23,121 nt of DNA from Gallionellaceae bacterium UBA5126 (GTDB lineage: Bacteria > Pseudomonadota > Gammaproteobacteria > Burkholderiales > Gallionellaceae). This document shows positions 1 to 8,269 of the stretch, one piece after another. Both the position numbers and the translations under genes were made by a program. The notes beneath the pieces were generated by a model that saw nothing but the letters and a program-made list of their open reading frames with translations, did not search any database and was not told where the DNA came from. Numbering within the stretch: the first letter of the stretch is position 1; each line of letters begins with the position of its first letter. The stretch lies in assembly GCA_002414205.1 (NCBI GenBank), contig DHYQ01000063.1, positions 2,426 through 25,546 of the forward strand, in the 5' to 3' direction.

Positions 1-428
1 GGCGAAATCGCCACCTCGCGCCGCCGCCGCGAACTATGGTGATAAATCGCCCCGTGGCTAATCACCTTGCCGGTCATCTCCTCCAGACACAGCGCTTGGG
101 CGGCGAGTTGAATCTCATCATGCAGCTTGGCCCGCTTGAGGCCGTGCTTGTACTCCACCGGATAAATCCGCCCATCGGGGTGAAACTCCACCACATCGCA
201 CTTGCCAATCAGCCCCAAACGATCCGACCACACCGGCAACGCCCGCTCCGAGCGCACGCCCTCGAAGGTTTCCATCCCGGCTTCATCCACCCGCTCATGG
301 GCCGCATTCCCGCGCATGGTATGCACATTGTCCGCAAACGCCTGCTCCAGATGAATCAACGCACACTGACGCGGGCAATAGCTCCAGTGCTGGAGGGCGG
401 ACAGCATGATGAGATCGGGGGTGGGCAT
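1..428 (-). CDS. cas4: CRISPR-associated exonuclease Cas4, type I-C (partial, 3' end outside window)
   Basis: Cas4 is an iron-sulfur RecB-family nuclease that trims and selects prespacers for Cas1-Cas2. I translated the minus strand from ATG at 426-428 and obtained 142 residues before the left edge. Visible are the N-terminal cysteines of the Fe-S site (C18 and C22 in YCPRQC), a conserved His at 44, the RecB motif II aspartate D78 in IGKCDVV, and motif III E92-x-K94 in PVEYKHG. The C-terminal cysteines lie off the window. It starts 6 bases after the cas7 stop, the normal I-C order, so cas1, cas2 and the repeat array should follow to the left. No clear ribosome binding site precedes the start, and Met8 (base 407) is an alternative. 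GC over bases 1-240 is about 60 percent by hand count, clearly above the cas genes upstream of it. Confidence 0.9.
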   Translation of the reverse strand, partial: MPTPDLIMLSALQHWSYCPRQCALIHLEQAFADNVHTMRGNAAHERVDEAGMETFEGVRSERALPVWSDRLGLIGKCDVVEFHPDGRIYPVEYKHGLKRAKLHDEIQLAAQALCLEEMTGKVISHGAIYHHSSRRRREVAIS

Positions 429-434
429 GGTGGA

Positions 435-1295
435 TTAAAACCCCTCAATGACTTCTGGAGTCAAGCCCGCCAATTCGGGCAATTGGAAGCTGCCGTCAGC
501 TTGAATGCTGTCCTTCAAGGTGCGATGCACCTTGGCGGAAGAATACTGCCCTGATTTGCAATTGTGTTTCCACCAAATTACTTTCAGCACTTCCATGCTG
601 CCAGCGGGGCGGGCGGAGGATTCGTCGTTCTCGAATAATTTGGGCAAAATCTGTTTGATGACTTCGGCATCTGCATCGCTGAACAACGTGCGTTCTGCCA
701 GTTGCGGGTTCATGCTGCCATAGCAAACGTAGATGCCGCCCTCTACGCGGTGCTTCATGCCCATGGTATCGGAACCGCGTTTTGTCCCATCCCCTTCACC
801 GCTGACACTTTTGGTAATTTGCGTGCTGCTAATATCAACGGGTTCGATGCTAAATGCAGATTGCACGGTCACAGGACCGCGAATGCCGATGGATACACCG
901 CTATCGCCGTCAGCATCGCCTTCTTTCTTATCCTTTTTGTCTTTTTTATCGGATTTGAAGGCAAACAATTGTCCGAATGCACGCACATCAAACCATGTTT
1001 CACACGCCAATTTTGCGGTTTCGCTTGAACCCAATTTTTTACCCAGTGCCGCTTCAGCTCTGGCTTTCAGGCTTTTGGCATCATCGTTTTTGCGATCATC
1101 CGATTGAACAAAAACGCTTTGCCCATTTTCCAGCAAGCGGTCTCTAATTTTACGTTTGATGCACACATCCGTGATTTCACCGTATCCGTCATAATCGGTG
1201 CGAGGACGGTTGCCGTTTAATGGGTCGCCGTTAGGGTTGGCATTTTTGACGCGAAGAATGACGGCGAAGTCGATCTTGTTTTGCAATGTGCTCAT
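435..1295 (-). CDS. cas7: Type I-C Cascade backbone protein Cas7 (Csd2)
   Basis: Cas7 polymerises along the crRNA to form the backbone of the type I-C effector complex. The 286-residue product has the family's N-terminal signature (VKNANPNGDPLNGNRPRTD, residues about 17-35), the IGIRGPV segment near residue 140, and the MGMKHRVEGGIYVCYG stretch near residue 180. The length is normal for Csd2. The start is ATG at 1293-1295, with a strong AGGAGA site 7 bases upstream in the 17-base gap after cas8c. One oddity is a lysine/aspartate-rich insert (KSDKKDKKDKKEGDADGDSG) just before the IGIRGPV segment, which looks like an expanded loop. Base composition matches cas8c, cas5 and cas3 rather than cas4. 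Confidence 0.93.
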   Translation of the reverse strand: MSTLQNKIDFAVILRVKNANPNGDPLNGNRPRTDYDGYGEITDVCIKRKIRDRLLENGQSVFVQSDDRKNDDAKSLKARAEAALGKKLGSSETAKLACETWFDVRAFGQLFAFKSDKKDKKDKKEGDADGDSGVSIGIRGPVTVQSAFSIEPVDISSTQITKSVSGEGDGTKRGSDTMGMKHRVEGGIYVCYGSMNPQLAERTLFSDADAEVIKQILPKLFENDESSARPAGSMEVLKVIWWKHNCKSGQYSSAKVHRTLKDSIQADGSFQLPELAGLTPEVIEGF

Positions 1296-1312
1296 GTTTA
1301 GGTCTCCTGTGA

Positions 1313-1735
1313 TTATTGGTTGTCAGTATTGGCTGCGTCATCTTCGGAAGGCGAGCCATCTGGTTTTGCGGGCTTGGGCGGATTCAATGCTTGGCGCTGG
1401 CAGTGATAGCCCAACAGGAATTCGCCGGAAAGCTTCCGGTCATTCAGGAAGTCATCCCCTTCAAACTTTGCGACGATTTCATCAAGCAATGCTTTCATGT
1501 CATGCAAGAAAGCTGGTCGTTTAGCTTGGAGGCGCGACATGTAAGGCTTTAGTTGGGGCTCTATGATTCGCCAAGTGCTAGAGGGGCGGTCGGCAAAACG
1601 CTGCATCAACTTAGTCGCAGTTGTGTCACGTTTCTCGCCAGCAATATATAACGCACGCTCTTCGATGTGCTCCGCAATAGAGAGTAGCCGCCCATACAGG
1701 TAATCACGGGTTATCCGTTCCGTTTCCAATGCCAT
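1313..1735 (-). CDS. cas11c: Cas11c small subunit, internal translation product of cas8c
   Basis: In characterised type I-C systems the small subunit Cas11c is made from an in-frame start inside cas8c. Here an ATG at 1733-1735, in frame with cas8c, begins [17 protein letters not shown] and would give 140 residues ending at the shared stop. It is preceded by a clear ribosome binding site, GAAAGGGA, with a 7-base spacer. The product is rich in helix-forming residues, as expected for Cas11. The size is close to the small subunits reported for other I-C systems. The start and binding site are seen in the sequence. That it is translated is inferred from the family. Confidence 0.7.
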   Translation of the reverse strand: MALETERITRDYLYGRLLSIAEHIEERALYIAGEKRDTTATKLMQRFADRPSSTWRIIEPQLKPYMSRLQAKRPAFLHDMKALLDEIVAKFEGDDFLNDRKLSGEFLLGYHCQRQALNPPKPAKPDGSPSEDDAANTDNQ

Positions 1736-3253
1736 TTGATATTCCCTTTCTTTGTAATAGCCCCTGAATAGGGCACACGCAATGCCCAATGTTTTTTCCC
1801 ATTCCCAATGCTCCAAACCTACGCGATTGCTTGCTCTGCGCAAGGTTGATTCCACCAAATCACTTGGGACACGAATACCATCGACGATACATGGCAGCAA
1901 ACGCTCGACGGTTGCCTGACGCAGTTTTTCATCTACTCTTTGACCAAATGCAGCCTCGGCAATGTCTCTCGGTGCGGGTACACCGATAAATTTTCTGTCT
2001 TTGCCAAAATTTTGATACCAAGCATGGTGCTGATGCCATGCCTCAATCCGTTTAAAAAATTCAGTGTGGTCAAGTTCACGGTAGTAAGTGATCGCCATTC
2101 GCCCAGGGGTTGCCGAATCCAAGCCCATCACCACAATGCAATCTGTGTCGTTTAACTCAGCATGGTAACCCGCCAGTAATTTGGCCAGCTTCCTGCCAAA
2201 GGCTTGACCTGCATCACCTTGGTAAGCCACTTCCTGTGTAGTGGCGGGTGGTTCGGGGTCATTCGAGAATAAATCCAATGAACTGCCCAGCGGGTCAGGA
2301 ATAGGTTTGCCTGATACCGCCCACGCAACAATCACTTGGTCGTTGTTGCGATAGGCCTGCCGTGCAATCAACCAACGCAGGGCATTGTGTGCTTTTTGGG
2401 TAATTTCAAATCCCACGCCACAGGCTTGTGCCGCATCAAAAAATCGTCCTCTGAAAGTGAAGCCGCTGGTGTCATTGGCAGAAATAAACTTGGCTTTGTC
2501 TGCACCGTGCCGTAACTTGGCAGGATGTTGTTCCGCCAGATTCAGTATTTCGCCCGTAACTAAACAAAGCCCTTTGCTGTCTTTTTGATGGCTATAAAAG
2601 TTAATCCACGAATCTATCAGGCTGGAGTCTTTCCATGTTTCAGGCAATGGGTCATTGGGCAGCTCCACGCGCCAACGAATAACTGCACCGTCGGGTGAAT
2701 TTCCATTCGGTATCACGCCAAAAATAAGCGGAGCATCTTTTTTATCCCCCGACCATTTGGTTAATAACTTGCCATCTTCATCAAGTGGCAAGATTTTTTC
2801 TTTTACTAAATCAAAAATTAACGAACCATTGAGTACATATTTTTGAATCAGGATAACTTTAGGATGTGTAAAAGGTGAGTTCACCCAATCTGACAACAGT
2901 GCAAGGTAGAGGTCGTGAGGTTCTGTGGGCTTGCCCGTAAACCCTGAAGTCACCACCCCGCCAAACTCAAGGAAATCGCCTGCGACATATTGCAATTTGT
3001 CGCAAAGCGGGTGATTGATCGGTTTACTGCCTGCGCGTCCTGCTGATGCTTCGGTGCAGGGAACCAGCGTGACACCGTGTCCTTTCGGAATGACATTGGC
3101 GCGTAAAAATTGTCCGTGCTGACCAATGGTGACTTCAATGTGAGCCTGTTGAGAGGTGTGGCATATTGGTTCTAAGGATGCGTTTCCATCGGACACGCCG
3201 ATTTGATGAGTGCATTGTTGATAGGTCTCATACAGCTTTTGAATCCAGCTCAT
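1313..3253 (-). CDS. cas8c: Type I-C Cascade large subunit Cas8c (Csd1)
   Basis: Cas8c is the large subunit that recognises the PAM in the type I-C effector complex. The protein is 646 residues, beginning [14 protein letters not shown], near the usual Csd1 size. The start at 3251-3253 forms an ATGA overlap with the cas5 stop and has an excellent GGAGG site 7 bases upstream. The open frame continues upstream to 3412, but only inside cas5 in another frame, so I reject that longer start. Family landmarks include [42 protein letters not shown] and [19 protein letters not shown] text (here [16 protein letters not shown]). The C-terminal 140 residues can also be made separately as Cas11c from an internal start. 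GC over 1741-1860 is about 47 percent by hand count. Confidence 0.93.
   Translation of the reverse strand: MSWIQKLYETYQQCTHQIGVSDGNASLEPICHTSQQAHIEVTIGQHGQFLRANVIPKGHGVTLVPCTEASAGRAGSKPINHPLCDKLQYVAGDFLEFGGVVTSGFTGKPTEPHDLYLALLSDWVNSPFTHPKVILIQKYVLNGSLIFDLVKEKILPLDEDGKLLTKWSGDKKDAPLIFGVIPNGNSPDGAVIRWRVELPNDPLPETWKDSSLIDSWINFYSHQKDSKGLCLVTGEILNLAEQHPAKLRHGADKAKFISANDTSGFTFRGRFFDAAQACGVGFEITQKAHNALRWLIARQAYRNNDQVIVAWAVSGKPIPDPLGSSLDLFSNDPEPPATTQEVAYQGDAGQAFGRKLAKLLAGYHAELNDTDCIVVMGLDSATPGRMAITYYRELDHTEFFKRIEAWHQHHAWYQNFGKDRKFIGVPAPRDIAEAAFGQRVDEKLRQATVERLLPCIVDGIRVPSDLVESTLRRASNRVGLEHWEWEKTLGIACALFRGYYKEREYQMALETERITRDYLYGRLLSIAEHIEERALYIAGEKRDTTATKLMQRFADRPSSTWRIIEPQLKPYMSRLQAKRPAFLHDMKALLDEIVAKFEGDDFLNDRKLSGEFLLGYHCQRQALNPPKPAKPDGSPSEDDAANTDNQ
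1743..1750 (-). promoter_or_regulatory. Internal ribosome binding site for Cas11c
   Basis: The minus-strand bases read GAAAGGGA and lie 7 bases before the in-frame ATG at 1735, within the cas8c coding sequence. This is as good a Shine-Dalgarno match as those in front of the other cas genes, and its position fits the internal start of Cas11c known from other type I-C loci. Confidence 0.6.
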
Positions 3254-3978
3254 CGCACTTCCTCCAGCAGCAAAGCAGGTTCTTGTTCGACATCCAACAG
3301 TGTTTTTCCCCGCAAAAATGGCTTCACTGTCATGGTTCTCACAGGTTTGCGAATTTTGCAGTCTTCTGGGCGCGTGAAGCGAATCACGCCATTGACCACG
3401 GTGGGCTGCCAAAACCGTGAATACAACGTGGCATCACCTGTTTCATCAGGATAGTCAAAGCCGTGAAACATCAGTGCGTAGCCCAATTCACCCGCTTGGT
3501 CATACTCCCCTGTTCCAGAGCCGAATTGACAGGGTTCGACATAGCCTTGGCAATCTCGCGTGCCTAAAAAAATATCCTGACGACCGCCGCGCTCTAACAT
3601 ACGTTTGGCGACAATGTGATGTTTGGCTTCGTTGCGGTCGTCTGCCAGTTCGGGGCGGTGCATATTCCATTCAAAGTGCGCTTTGACTTGATATTCCACA
3701 TCGGACAAAAAAGTGTAAATCGCCAAGGTATTGCCGCCGCCATATTCCAATGGCTTTGTGCCTTTAGTTTGGGTACGAATTCGCTTCATAATCCGCACTT
3801 CGTCAATCACCCAAATAATGGTCGGTTTCCAGTAAATGGATTTGGCAATGCCTTTGAGGGCTTCGTAAGTCGGCAGATGATAAGAACACTTTTCACCGCC
3901 AATCTTGGTCAGCGGATCGGTGAACAGGGCGAACCGTCCCCATACTTTGAATTCAATGCTTTTTCTAAAATTAGACAC
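3250..3978 (-). CDS. cas5c: Type I-C pre-crRNA endonuclease Cas5 (Cas5d/Cas5c)
   Basis: In type I-C there is no Cas6, and Cas5 cuts the pre-crRNA and caps the 5' end of the complex. The 242-residue product matches the family in length and has the N-terminal [19 protein letters not shown] block and a glycine-rich YGGGNT segment. The catalytic residues described for Bacillus halodurans Cas5d (Tyr46, Lys116, His117) have counterparts here at Y49, K119 and H120, a constant offset of three, so the enzyme should be active. The start is GTG at 3976-3978, with GGAG 7 bases upstream. It overlaps the end of cas3 by 8 bases, and its own stop overlaps the cas8c start as ATGA. This indicates tight translational coupling through the operon. 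Confidence 0.93.
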   Translation of the reverse strand: MSNFRKSIEFKVWGRFALFTDPLTKIGGEKCSYHLPTYEALKGIAKSIYWKPTIIWVIDEVRIMKRIRTQTKGTKPLEYGGGNTLAIYTFLSDVEYQVKAHFEWNMHRPELADDRNEAKHHIVAKRMLERGGRQDIFLGTRDCQGYVEPCQFGSGTGEYDQAGELGYALMFHGFDYPDETGDATLYSRFWQPTVVNGVIRFTRPEDCKIRKPVRTMTVKPFLRGKTLLDVEQEPALLLEEVR

Positions 3979-6511
3979 AATAGGTCTCCATTTTGCCTTC
4001 GGCTGTCAAACTCAGCCCAAAATCTTCGTTGTAATAGCGACTGTCTGCGAGGTAGAGAATATCCACGCCAGATTGGATGGGGTGCAAGGCACGTGCCGCC
4101 TCTAATTGTTGTAACTGGTGCGGAAAGACATTGACCGTATATTGCTGGGCTCGTCGCAAAAGTTCAAATTGTTTCTCAACCTCAAACGCCACGCAAAGCT
4201 CCGCAATCAAGGCTTTGCCTTCTTTGCCGTAAGGCACAATCACCCCTCTGGTGGGTGCATCAATGGATTTGAACGCATTGGCTGCGGTCATAAAAGATTG
4301 GCGGCAATAAAGTGGATATGTTTTTCCATTCTGATTGCGTTGGAACTCCGCGACAGACTTCGGATTGTCCGCCAATAAATTCAACAAGGTATCGTCATGC
4401 CCCAATGTTGCACTGGTCACGGGATAATCCATTTCATCACGCCGTTGGGCAAAGTAATAGGTGAAATAGCGACCAATCGCCGCTGGACTGAGTAGGTCAT
4501 GGTTAAACTGGGCAGGGTTATCTTCAAATTCATCCAAAATACGTTCGGTGACGCGCTGTCCACTCGCAATATCTTTGAGCATATCCACGCGTTCTTCGCA
4601 CAGATTAACAACATGCACATAGCCGATTTCGCGCACGCCATGACGATTACACCGCCCCGCCGCTTGGGCGATGGAATCCAAACCTGCGACCGAGCGAATG
4701 ACCACGCCAAAATCCACATCTACACCCGCTTCAATCAATTGAGTGCTCACGCAAAGCGTGGGTAAGTTGTCCGTCAACCGCTGACGCACGACTGCCAAAA
4801 TGTTACGTCGATGCGAAGGACACATATTGGTACTCAAATGGAACGCCGCCAGTTCGGGTTCGTCACGACATCGCTGAAAAATGGCTTGTGCGGATTGTTT
4901 GGTGTTGACGATCACCAAACAACTTTGGCATTTTTTGAGTTCGCTCAGTGCCAGTGTCGCCACTTCTTCAAAAGTCCAACCGCCTGCCTTGCGCTGATTT
5001 AGGACTTTTACTCGTTTTAATTTCTGAAACAGCGTGCCTACGTCGGGCATGATTTCGTTGTCTGCTGCAAACCGCAACGCGCCTTTGCTGGGTTCAACTT
5101 GGTTTAATAGCGGTTGGGTTGCGGTGCATAACACCACGGTTGTGCCGCAGTGTTCGACCAAAAAATTCAGTGCGTTGCAAAAAAGGTGAATGCAATTGAC
5201 TGGCAAGGTCTGGATTTCATCAAACACCAACACCGCATTGGCTAATTGGTGCAACCGTCTCGCGCCACGCGTGCCAGCCCCAAACAGGGTTTCCAGCATT
5301 TGCACATTGGTGGTGTAAATCACAGGTGCATCCCAATTTTCTACCAGCAGCTTGGTTTTCCATGTGGTTTCTTCAGGCATCAAATTGGAGTGATGTTCTA
5401 GCACCAGCGTGCCTGATTCAATCAAATCTTCACCCAGTATTGCCGCATCTGTGTGGTTCGCATTTTGCCTATCCGATTGCTTGAACCAACAAAAACTGTT
5501 GGGTTCAAGCACTTCTCTAACCACATCTACATTTTGGTCAATGATGGAGGTGAATGGAATGGCATAAATAACTCGCTCCATCTGGTGTTTTTTCGCGTGG
5601 TGCAAGGCAAAGCGCAAGCTGGCGAGGGTTTTGCCGCCCCCTGTTGGCACGGTTAGGGTGTAAATGCCTTTGCCGTTTTCTGCTTTATCGCGGCAATGTT
5701 GGGAAATGTTTAGGCGCAATTCATCTATGCGCTTTTTAGCCGTGAAATGTGACAAATGCACTTCCAAGCGATTGATCAAAATCTCCCATTGCCCATATTG
5801 TCCATGCCGCCTTGCTTTTGCTGCATGAGGCTTTTCAAAATCTGCGCTGTTGATGCGATCAGCGTCAATCAGGCAACTGAACAAATACCGCACCAGCAGC
5901 CCGACTTTAAAGCGAATTGTTTGTTCGCTTTTGCCTTCTATTTTGACGATGCGATGAAGTAATTTTTTCACTGCATCAATAAGTTCGGGCTTATTAACCA
6001 ATTCACGGAAACGTGCTTTAATCGCGTCATCCATGTTGGCAACAGCTTCCTCAAAATGGGTGAGGTCGTCTGATTTTTTGATTCTTTTCGTGAACTGGTC
6101 AGTACCAAAGGTATTGGCATCCGAGGAAAGGCAATCTATCAAGCCAGAATGGTGCGAGGCAATGCAGAGCGCGAGGATTTGCCCCACAATTTCACCGACT
6201 TGTCCGCGTTGTGATAGCTCCCGCCAAAGCAGTTGTGCCCCTGCGGTGGAATGGTCAATTTTCCCTTTTTTGCGTTTAGCATCCACATAGTCGTCTTCGT
6301 CAGGGTCAATCAAGCCAACCGCAGATTTCAAATAATCTTGGAATGCCTTGCTGTATTTTCCCAAATCATGCAGCAAGCCAATCAATTCGCCTTGTTCCGG
6401 CAAACCGATCTTTCCAGCCAAGGACTTTGCAAGATCAGATACTTCGTTCAAATGCGCTTCTAGGCTCTGAACAGCTTGGTCGCTTTTGCGTTGGTGTGCG
6501 ACGTGAGTCAT
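3971..6511 (-). CDS. cas3: CRISPR-associated helicase-nuclease Cas3 (HD-helicase, type I-C)
   Basis: Cas3 is recruited to the target by the effector complex, unwinds DNA and degrades it. The 846-residue protein has the N-terminal HD nuclease with H20, the H48-D49 pair in [10 protein letters not shown]87 in DHSTAG and H120-H121 in ASHHSG. The helicase follows, with Walker A VPTGGGKT at about 288-295, the Walker B box DEIQ at 431-434, motif III TATQP near 463 and motif [11 protein letters not shown] in the C-terminal half. All key residues are present. The start ATG (6509-6511) has AAAGG 7 bases upstream and forms an ATGA overlap with the stop of the preceding cas3 fragment. It overlaps cas5 by 8 bases. 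It is notably AT-rich (35 percent GC at 5941-6000 by hand count). Confidence 0.95.
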   Translation of the reverse strand: MTHVAHQRKSDQAVQSLEAHLNEVSDLAKSLAGKIGLPEQGELIGLLHDLGKYSKAFQDYLKSAVGLIDPDEDDYVDAKRKKGKIDHSTAGAQLLWRELSQRGQVGEIVGQILALCIASHHSGLIDCLSSDANTFGTDQFTKRIKKSDDLTHFEEAVANMDDAIKARFRELVNKPELIDAVKKLLHRIVKIEGKSEQTIRFKVGLLVRYLFSCLIDADRINSADFEKPHAAKARRHGQYGQWEILINRLEVHLSHFTAKKRIDELRLNISQHCRDKAENGKGIYTLTVPTGGGKTLASLRFALHHAKKHQMERVIYAIPFTSIIDQNVDVVREVLEPNSFCWFKQSDRQNANHTDAAILGEDLIESGTLVLEHHSNLMPEETTWKTKLLVENWDAPVIYTTNVQMLETLFGAGTRGARRLHQLANAVLVFDEIQTLPVNCIHLFCNALNFLVEHCGTTVVLCTATQPLLNQVEPSKGALRFAADNEIMPDVGTLFQKLKRVKVLNQRKAGGWTFEEVATLALSELKKCQSCLVIVNTKQSAQAIFQRCRDEPELAAFHLSTNMCPSHRRNILAVVRQRLTDNLPTLCVSTQLIEAGVDVDFGVVIRSVAGLDSIAQAAGRCNRHGVREIGYVHVVNLCEERVDMLKDIASGQRVTERILDEFEDNPAQFNHDLLSPAAIGRYFTYYFAQRRDEMDYPVTSATLGHDDTLLNLLADNPKSVAEFQRNQNGKTYPLYCRQSFMTAANAFKSIDAPTRGVIVPYGKEGKALIAELCVAFEVEKQFELLRRAQQYTVNVFPHQLQQLEAARALHPIQSGVDILYLADSRYYNEDFGLSLTAEGKMETYCV

Positions 6512-6699
6512 TGTTTTACCTTTCTAGGGAATACATGCCACAAACCCGCCAACGCCGCCCAATCTTGCGCCGCAAAGCCGGTAGCAAATTCTCCCGCCAG
6601 TTTCGCTACGTCGCGTAAATGCGCCTCCAGCGCATGTTCTTCCCAATGTCCGTTTGGTTGTTGTTTGACGTGTGCCAGCGGTAAGGTGCTGTTTTCCAT
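6508..6699 (-). pseudogene. Truncated N-terminus of a second, different cas3 (fossil)
   Basis: This 63-residue open frame starts at ATG 6697-6699, with GAGAGGGA 7 bases upstream. An in-frame ATG at 6744 is less likely. Its body, GHWEEHALEAHLRDVAKLAG followed by an alanine-rich helix and LAGLWH, looks like the beginning of a Cas3 HD domain, and LEAHLRDVAKLA parallels [12 protein letters not shown] of the intact cas3 next to it. It stops being Cas3-like exactly at WH, where family members continue with DLGK. The last eight residues (VFPRKVKQ) are read from the leader and ribosome binding site of the intact cas3, and the stop overlaps that gene's start. GC of 6541-6660 is about 58 percent by hand count, closer to cas4 than to the intact cas3. 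The best reading is a remnant of a displaced cas3, still possibly translated and coupling cas3 translation. Confidence 0.72.
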
Positions 6700-6806
6700 G
6701 TGCATTCCCTCTCCCAGTTCATTTGTCATGTTGTTGTCAGACAAGGCGGGGGGATTGTACGTGTTTTTAGCGCCTGTAAAAAGCCGCGAAGTTTATCAAC
6801 TTTTTG

Positions 6807-6812
6807 ATTATA
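6807..6812 (-). promoter_or_regulatory. Candidate -10 element of the cas operon promoter
   Basis: The minus strand reads TATAAT here, a perfect -10 box in a strongly AT-rich patch between argA and the cas operon. Transcription would begin near base 6800, giving a leader of about 100 bases before the cas3 fragment. The -35 region is weak (AAATAT at a 17-base spacing). A 16-base imperfect dyad lies immediately upstream. The match is seen; promoter activity is inferred. Confidence 0.4.
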
Positions 6813-6828
6813 TAGCTAATTTTAACTA
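6813..6828. promoter_or_regulatory. Imperfect dyad next to the cas promoter (possible operator)
   Basis: On the minus strand the 16 bases read TAGTTAA-AA-TTAGCTA. The two 7-base arms are inverted copies with one mismatch. The element touches the TATAAT box and sits in the spacer, where a repressor would block polymerase or an activator could replace the weak -35. No known consensus is recognised. Confidence 0.3.
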
Positions 6829-6850
6829 GATATTTTGTTGGGGTGCAGCT

Positions 6851-8176
6851 TCAAATCCGCTTCATAAACACCTTGGATTTCCTCTGATAGTTGTACAGGG
6901 ATTGTTTTTGCGCGGGGAGGGCGGTGACGTCGCTGGCGCTGAAGCCGCGTTCGAGGAACCAGTGGGCGGTGCGGGTGGTGAGAACGAAGAGTTTTTGCAG
7001 GCCTTGTTGTTGGGCGATGGCGGTGATGTGTTTGAGGATTTGTTCGCCGTAGCCGTGGGCGCGGTATTGTCCATCCACGGCCAGGCAGGCCAGTTCGGCG
7101 GCGGCTTCGTCCGGGAAGGGGTAGAGCGCGGCGCAGCCGAGGATGCGGTGGTCGTGTTCCAGCACGATGAAACGCTCGATTTCGCGCTCCAGCAGTTCGC
7201 GGCTGCGGCGTACCAGGATGCCCTGCTCTTCCAACGGGCGCAGCAGTTGCAAAATCCCGCCCACGTCGTCGATGCTGGCCGGGCGCAGGGTGTTGAGGGT
7301 GGCTTCCACCACCATGCTGCCAATCCCGGCGTCGCTGAACAGTTCCTGCAACACCGCGCCGTCGGTGTGGCGGCTAATCAAATGGGTGCGCGCCACCCCG
7401 GCCTCGCAAGCGCGCAGGGCGCAGGGCAAAAAGCAGCGCACGTCGTCCGACAGGTCTTGCCGGGTATCCAGAATGTGGCGGGTTTGCGCCACGGTCAGCT
7501 CGCTCATCAGTTTGCCATTGGGGTCAAACACGCCGTCGGTATCCATCAAAAAAAGCAACTTGTCGGCGTCCAGCGCGATGGCGGTTTGGGTGGCCACGTC
7601 TTCCAGCGTCAGGTTAAACACCTCGCCGGTGGGCGAATAACCGAGCGGCGACAGCAGCACCACTTCGTTGTAGGCCAGCCGCTGGTGTATGGCGTCGGTG
7701 TCGATTTTGCGCACGCTGCCGGTGTGCTGCAAATCCACGCCCTGAATCACGCCCAGCGGTTGCGCGGTGATGAAGTTGCCGCTGGCAACGCGAATGTCGG
7801 CGTTGGCCATGGGCGAATTGGCCAGCCCCATGGACAGCAGCGCCTCGATTTCCAGCCGCACCCGCCCCACCGCTTCCTTGACGCAGCGCAGGGTGTCGCT
7901 GTCGGTGATGCGCCAGCCGTGGTGGTAGCTGTCGCCCAGTTGGTTGCGCGCCAGATGCTGCTCGATTTGCGGACGTGCCCCGTGCACCAGCACCAGCCGC
8001 ACCCCCAGACTGGCCAGCAGGTTGAAGTCATGCGTCAGCTCGACAAACTTGCCATCCGCCACCACCTCGCCGCCAAAGGCAATCACAAACGTGCGACCGC
8101 GAAAGGCATTGACGTAAGGCGCAACCGAGCGGAACCAGGCAACGAAATGGGCGGGGGAACAGTGGGAATAAGGCAT
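6851..8176 (-). CDS. argA: Amino-acid N-acetyltransferase (N-acetylglutamate synthase) ArgA
   Basis: ArgA makes N-acetylglutamate from glutamate and acetyl-CoA, the first step of arginine synthesis in the cytoplasm. The 441-residue protein has the two-part build of the gammaproteobacterial enzyme. The N-terminal amino-acid-kinase-like domain (about 1-280) includes FVIAFGGEVVADGKF, LVLVHGARPQIE and VVLLSPLGYSPTGEVFNL. The C-terminal GNAT domain (about 295-441) includes GILVRRSRELLEREI, the acetyl-CoA loop YRAHGYGEQIL and LFVLTTRTAHWFLERGF. Length is normal and no key segment is missing. The start is ATG 8174-8176, with only a weak GAG upstream. It follows kup by 93 bases on the same strand and may share its transcript. 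Feedback inhibition by arginine through the kinase-like domain is usual for the family. Confidence 0.95.
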   Translation of the reverse strand: MPYSHCSPAHFVAWFRSVAPYVNAFRGRTFVIAFGGEVVADGKFVELTHDFNLLASLGVRLVLVHGARPQIEQHLARNQLGDSYHHGWRITDSDTLRCVKEAVGRVRLEIEALLSMGLANSPMANADIRVASGNFITAQPLGVIQGVDLQHTGSVRKIDTDAIHQRLAYNEVVLLSPLGYSPTGEVFNLTLEDVATQTAIALDADKLLFLMDTDGVFDPNGKLMSELTVAQTRHILDTRQDLSDDVRCFLPCALRACEAGVARTHLISRHTDGAVLQELFSDAGIGSMVVEATLNTLRPASIDDVGGILQLLRPLEEQGILVRRSRELLEREIERFIVLEHDHRILGCAALYPFPDEAAAELACLAVDGQYRAHGYGEQILKHITAIAQQQGLQKLFVLTTRTAHWFLERGFSASDVTALPAQKQSLYNYQRKSKVFMKRI

Positions 8177-8269
8177 GGCGGCAGTCTCGAAAAAACAAAC
8201 GCGGCGGATTTTACCCGCTGGGCGGGAAAATGGGCGTTTGTGCGTGGCTGAAGCCTGCCGTTGGGATAG

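Noticed and set aside
3254..3412. Upstream extension of cas8c
   Set aside because: The extension lies within cas5 in another frame. The downstream ATG has a strong ribosome binding site and an ATGA overlap.
8209..8230. Hairpin between kup and argA as an intrinsic terminator
   Set aside because: The stem TTTT-CCCGC with GCGGG-AAAA exists, but there is no T run after it on the transcribed strand, so termination is not supported.
6902..8251. Long plus-strand open frame (449 codons) opposite argA
   Set aside because: It is antisense to a complete, well-conserved ArgA, has a low-complexity Gly/Ala/Val-rich sequence with no motif, and no ribosome binding site.
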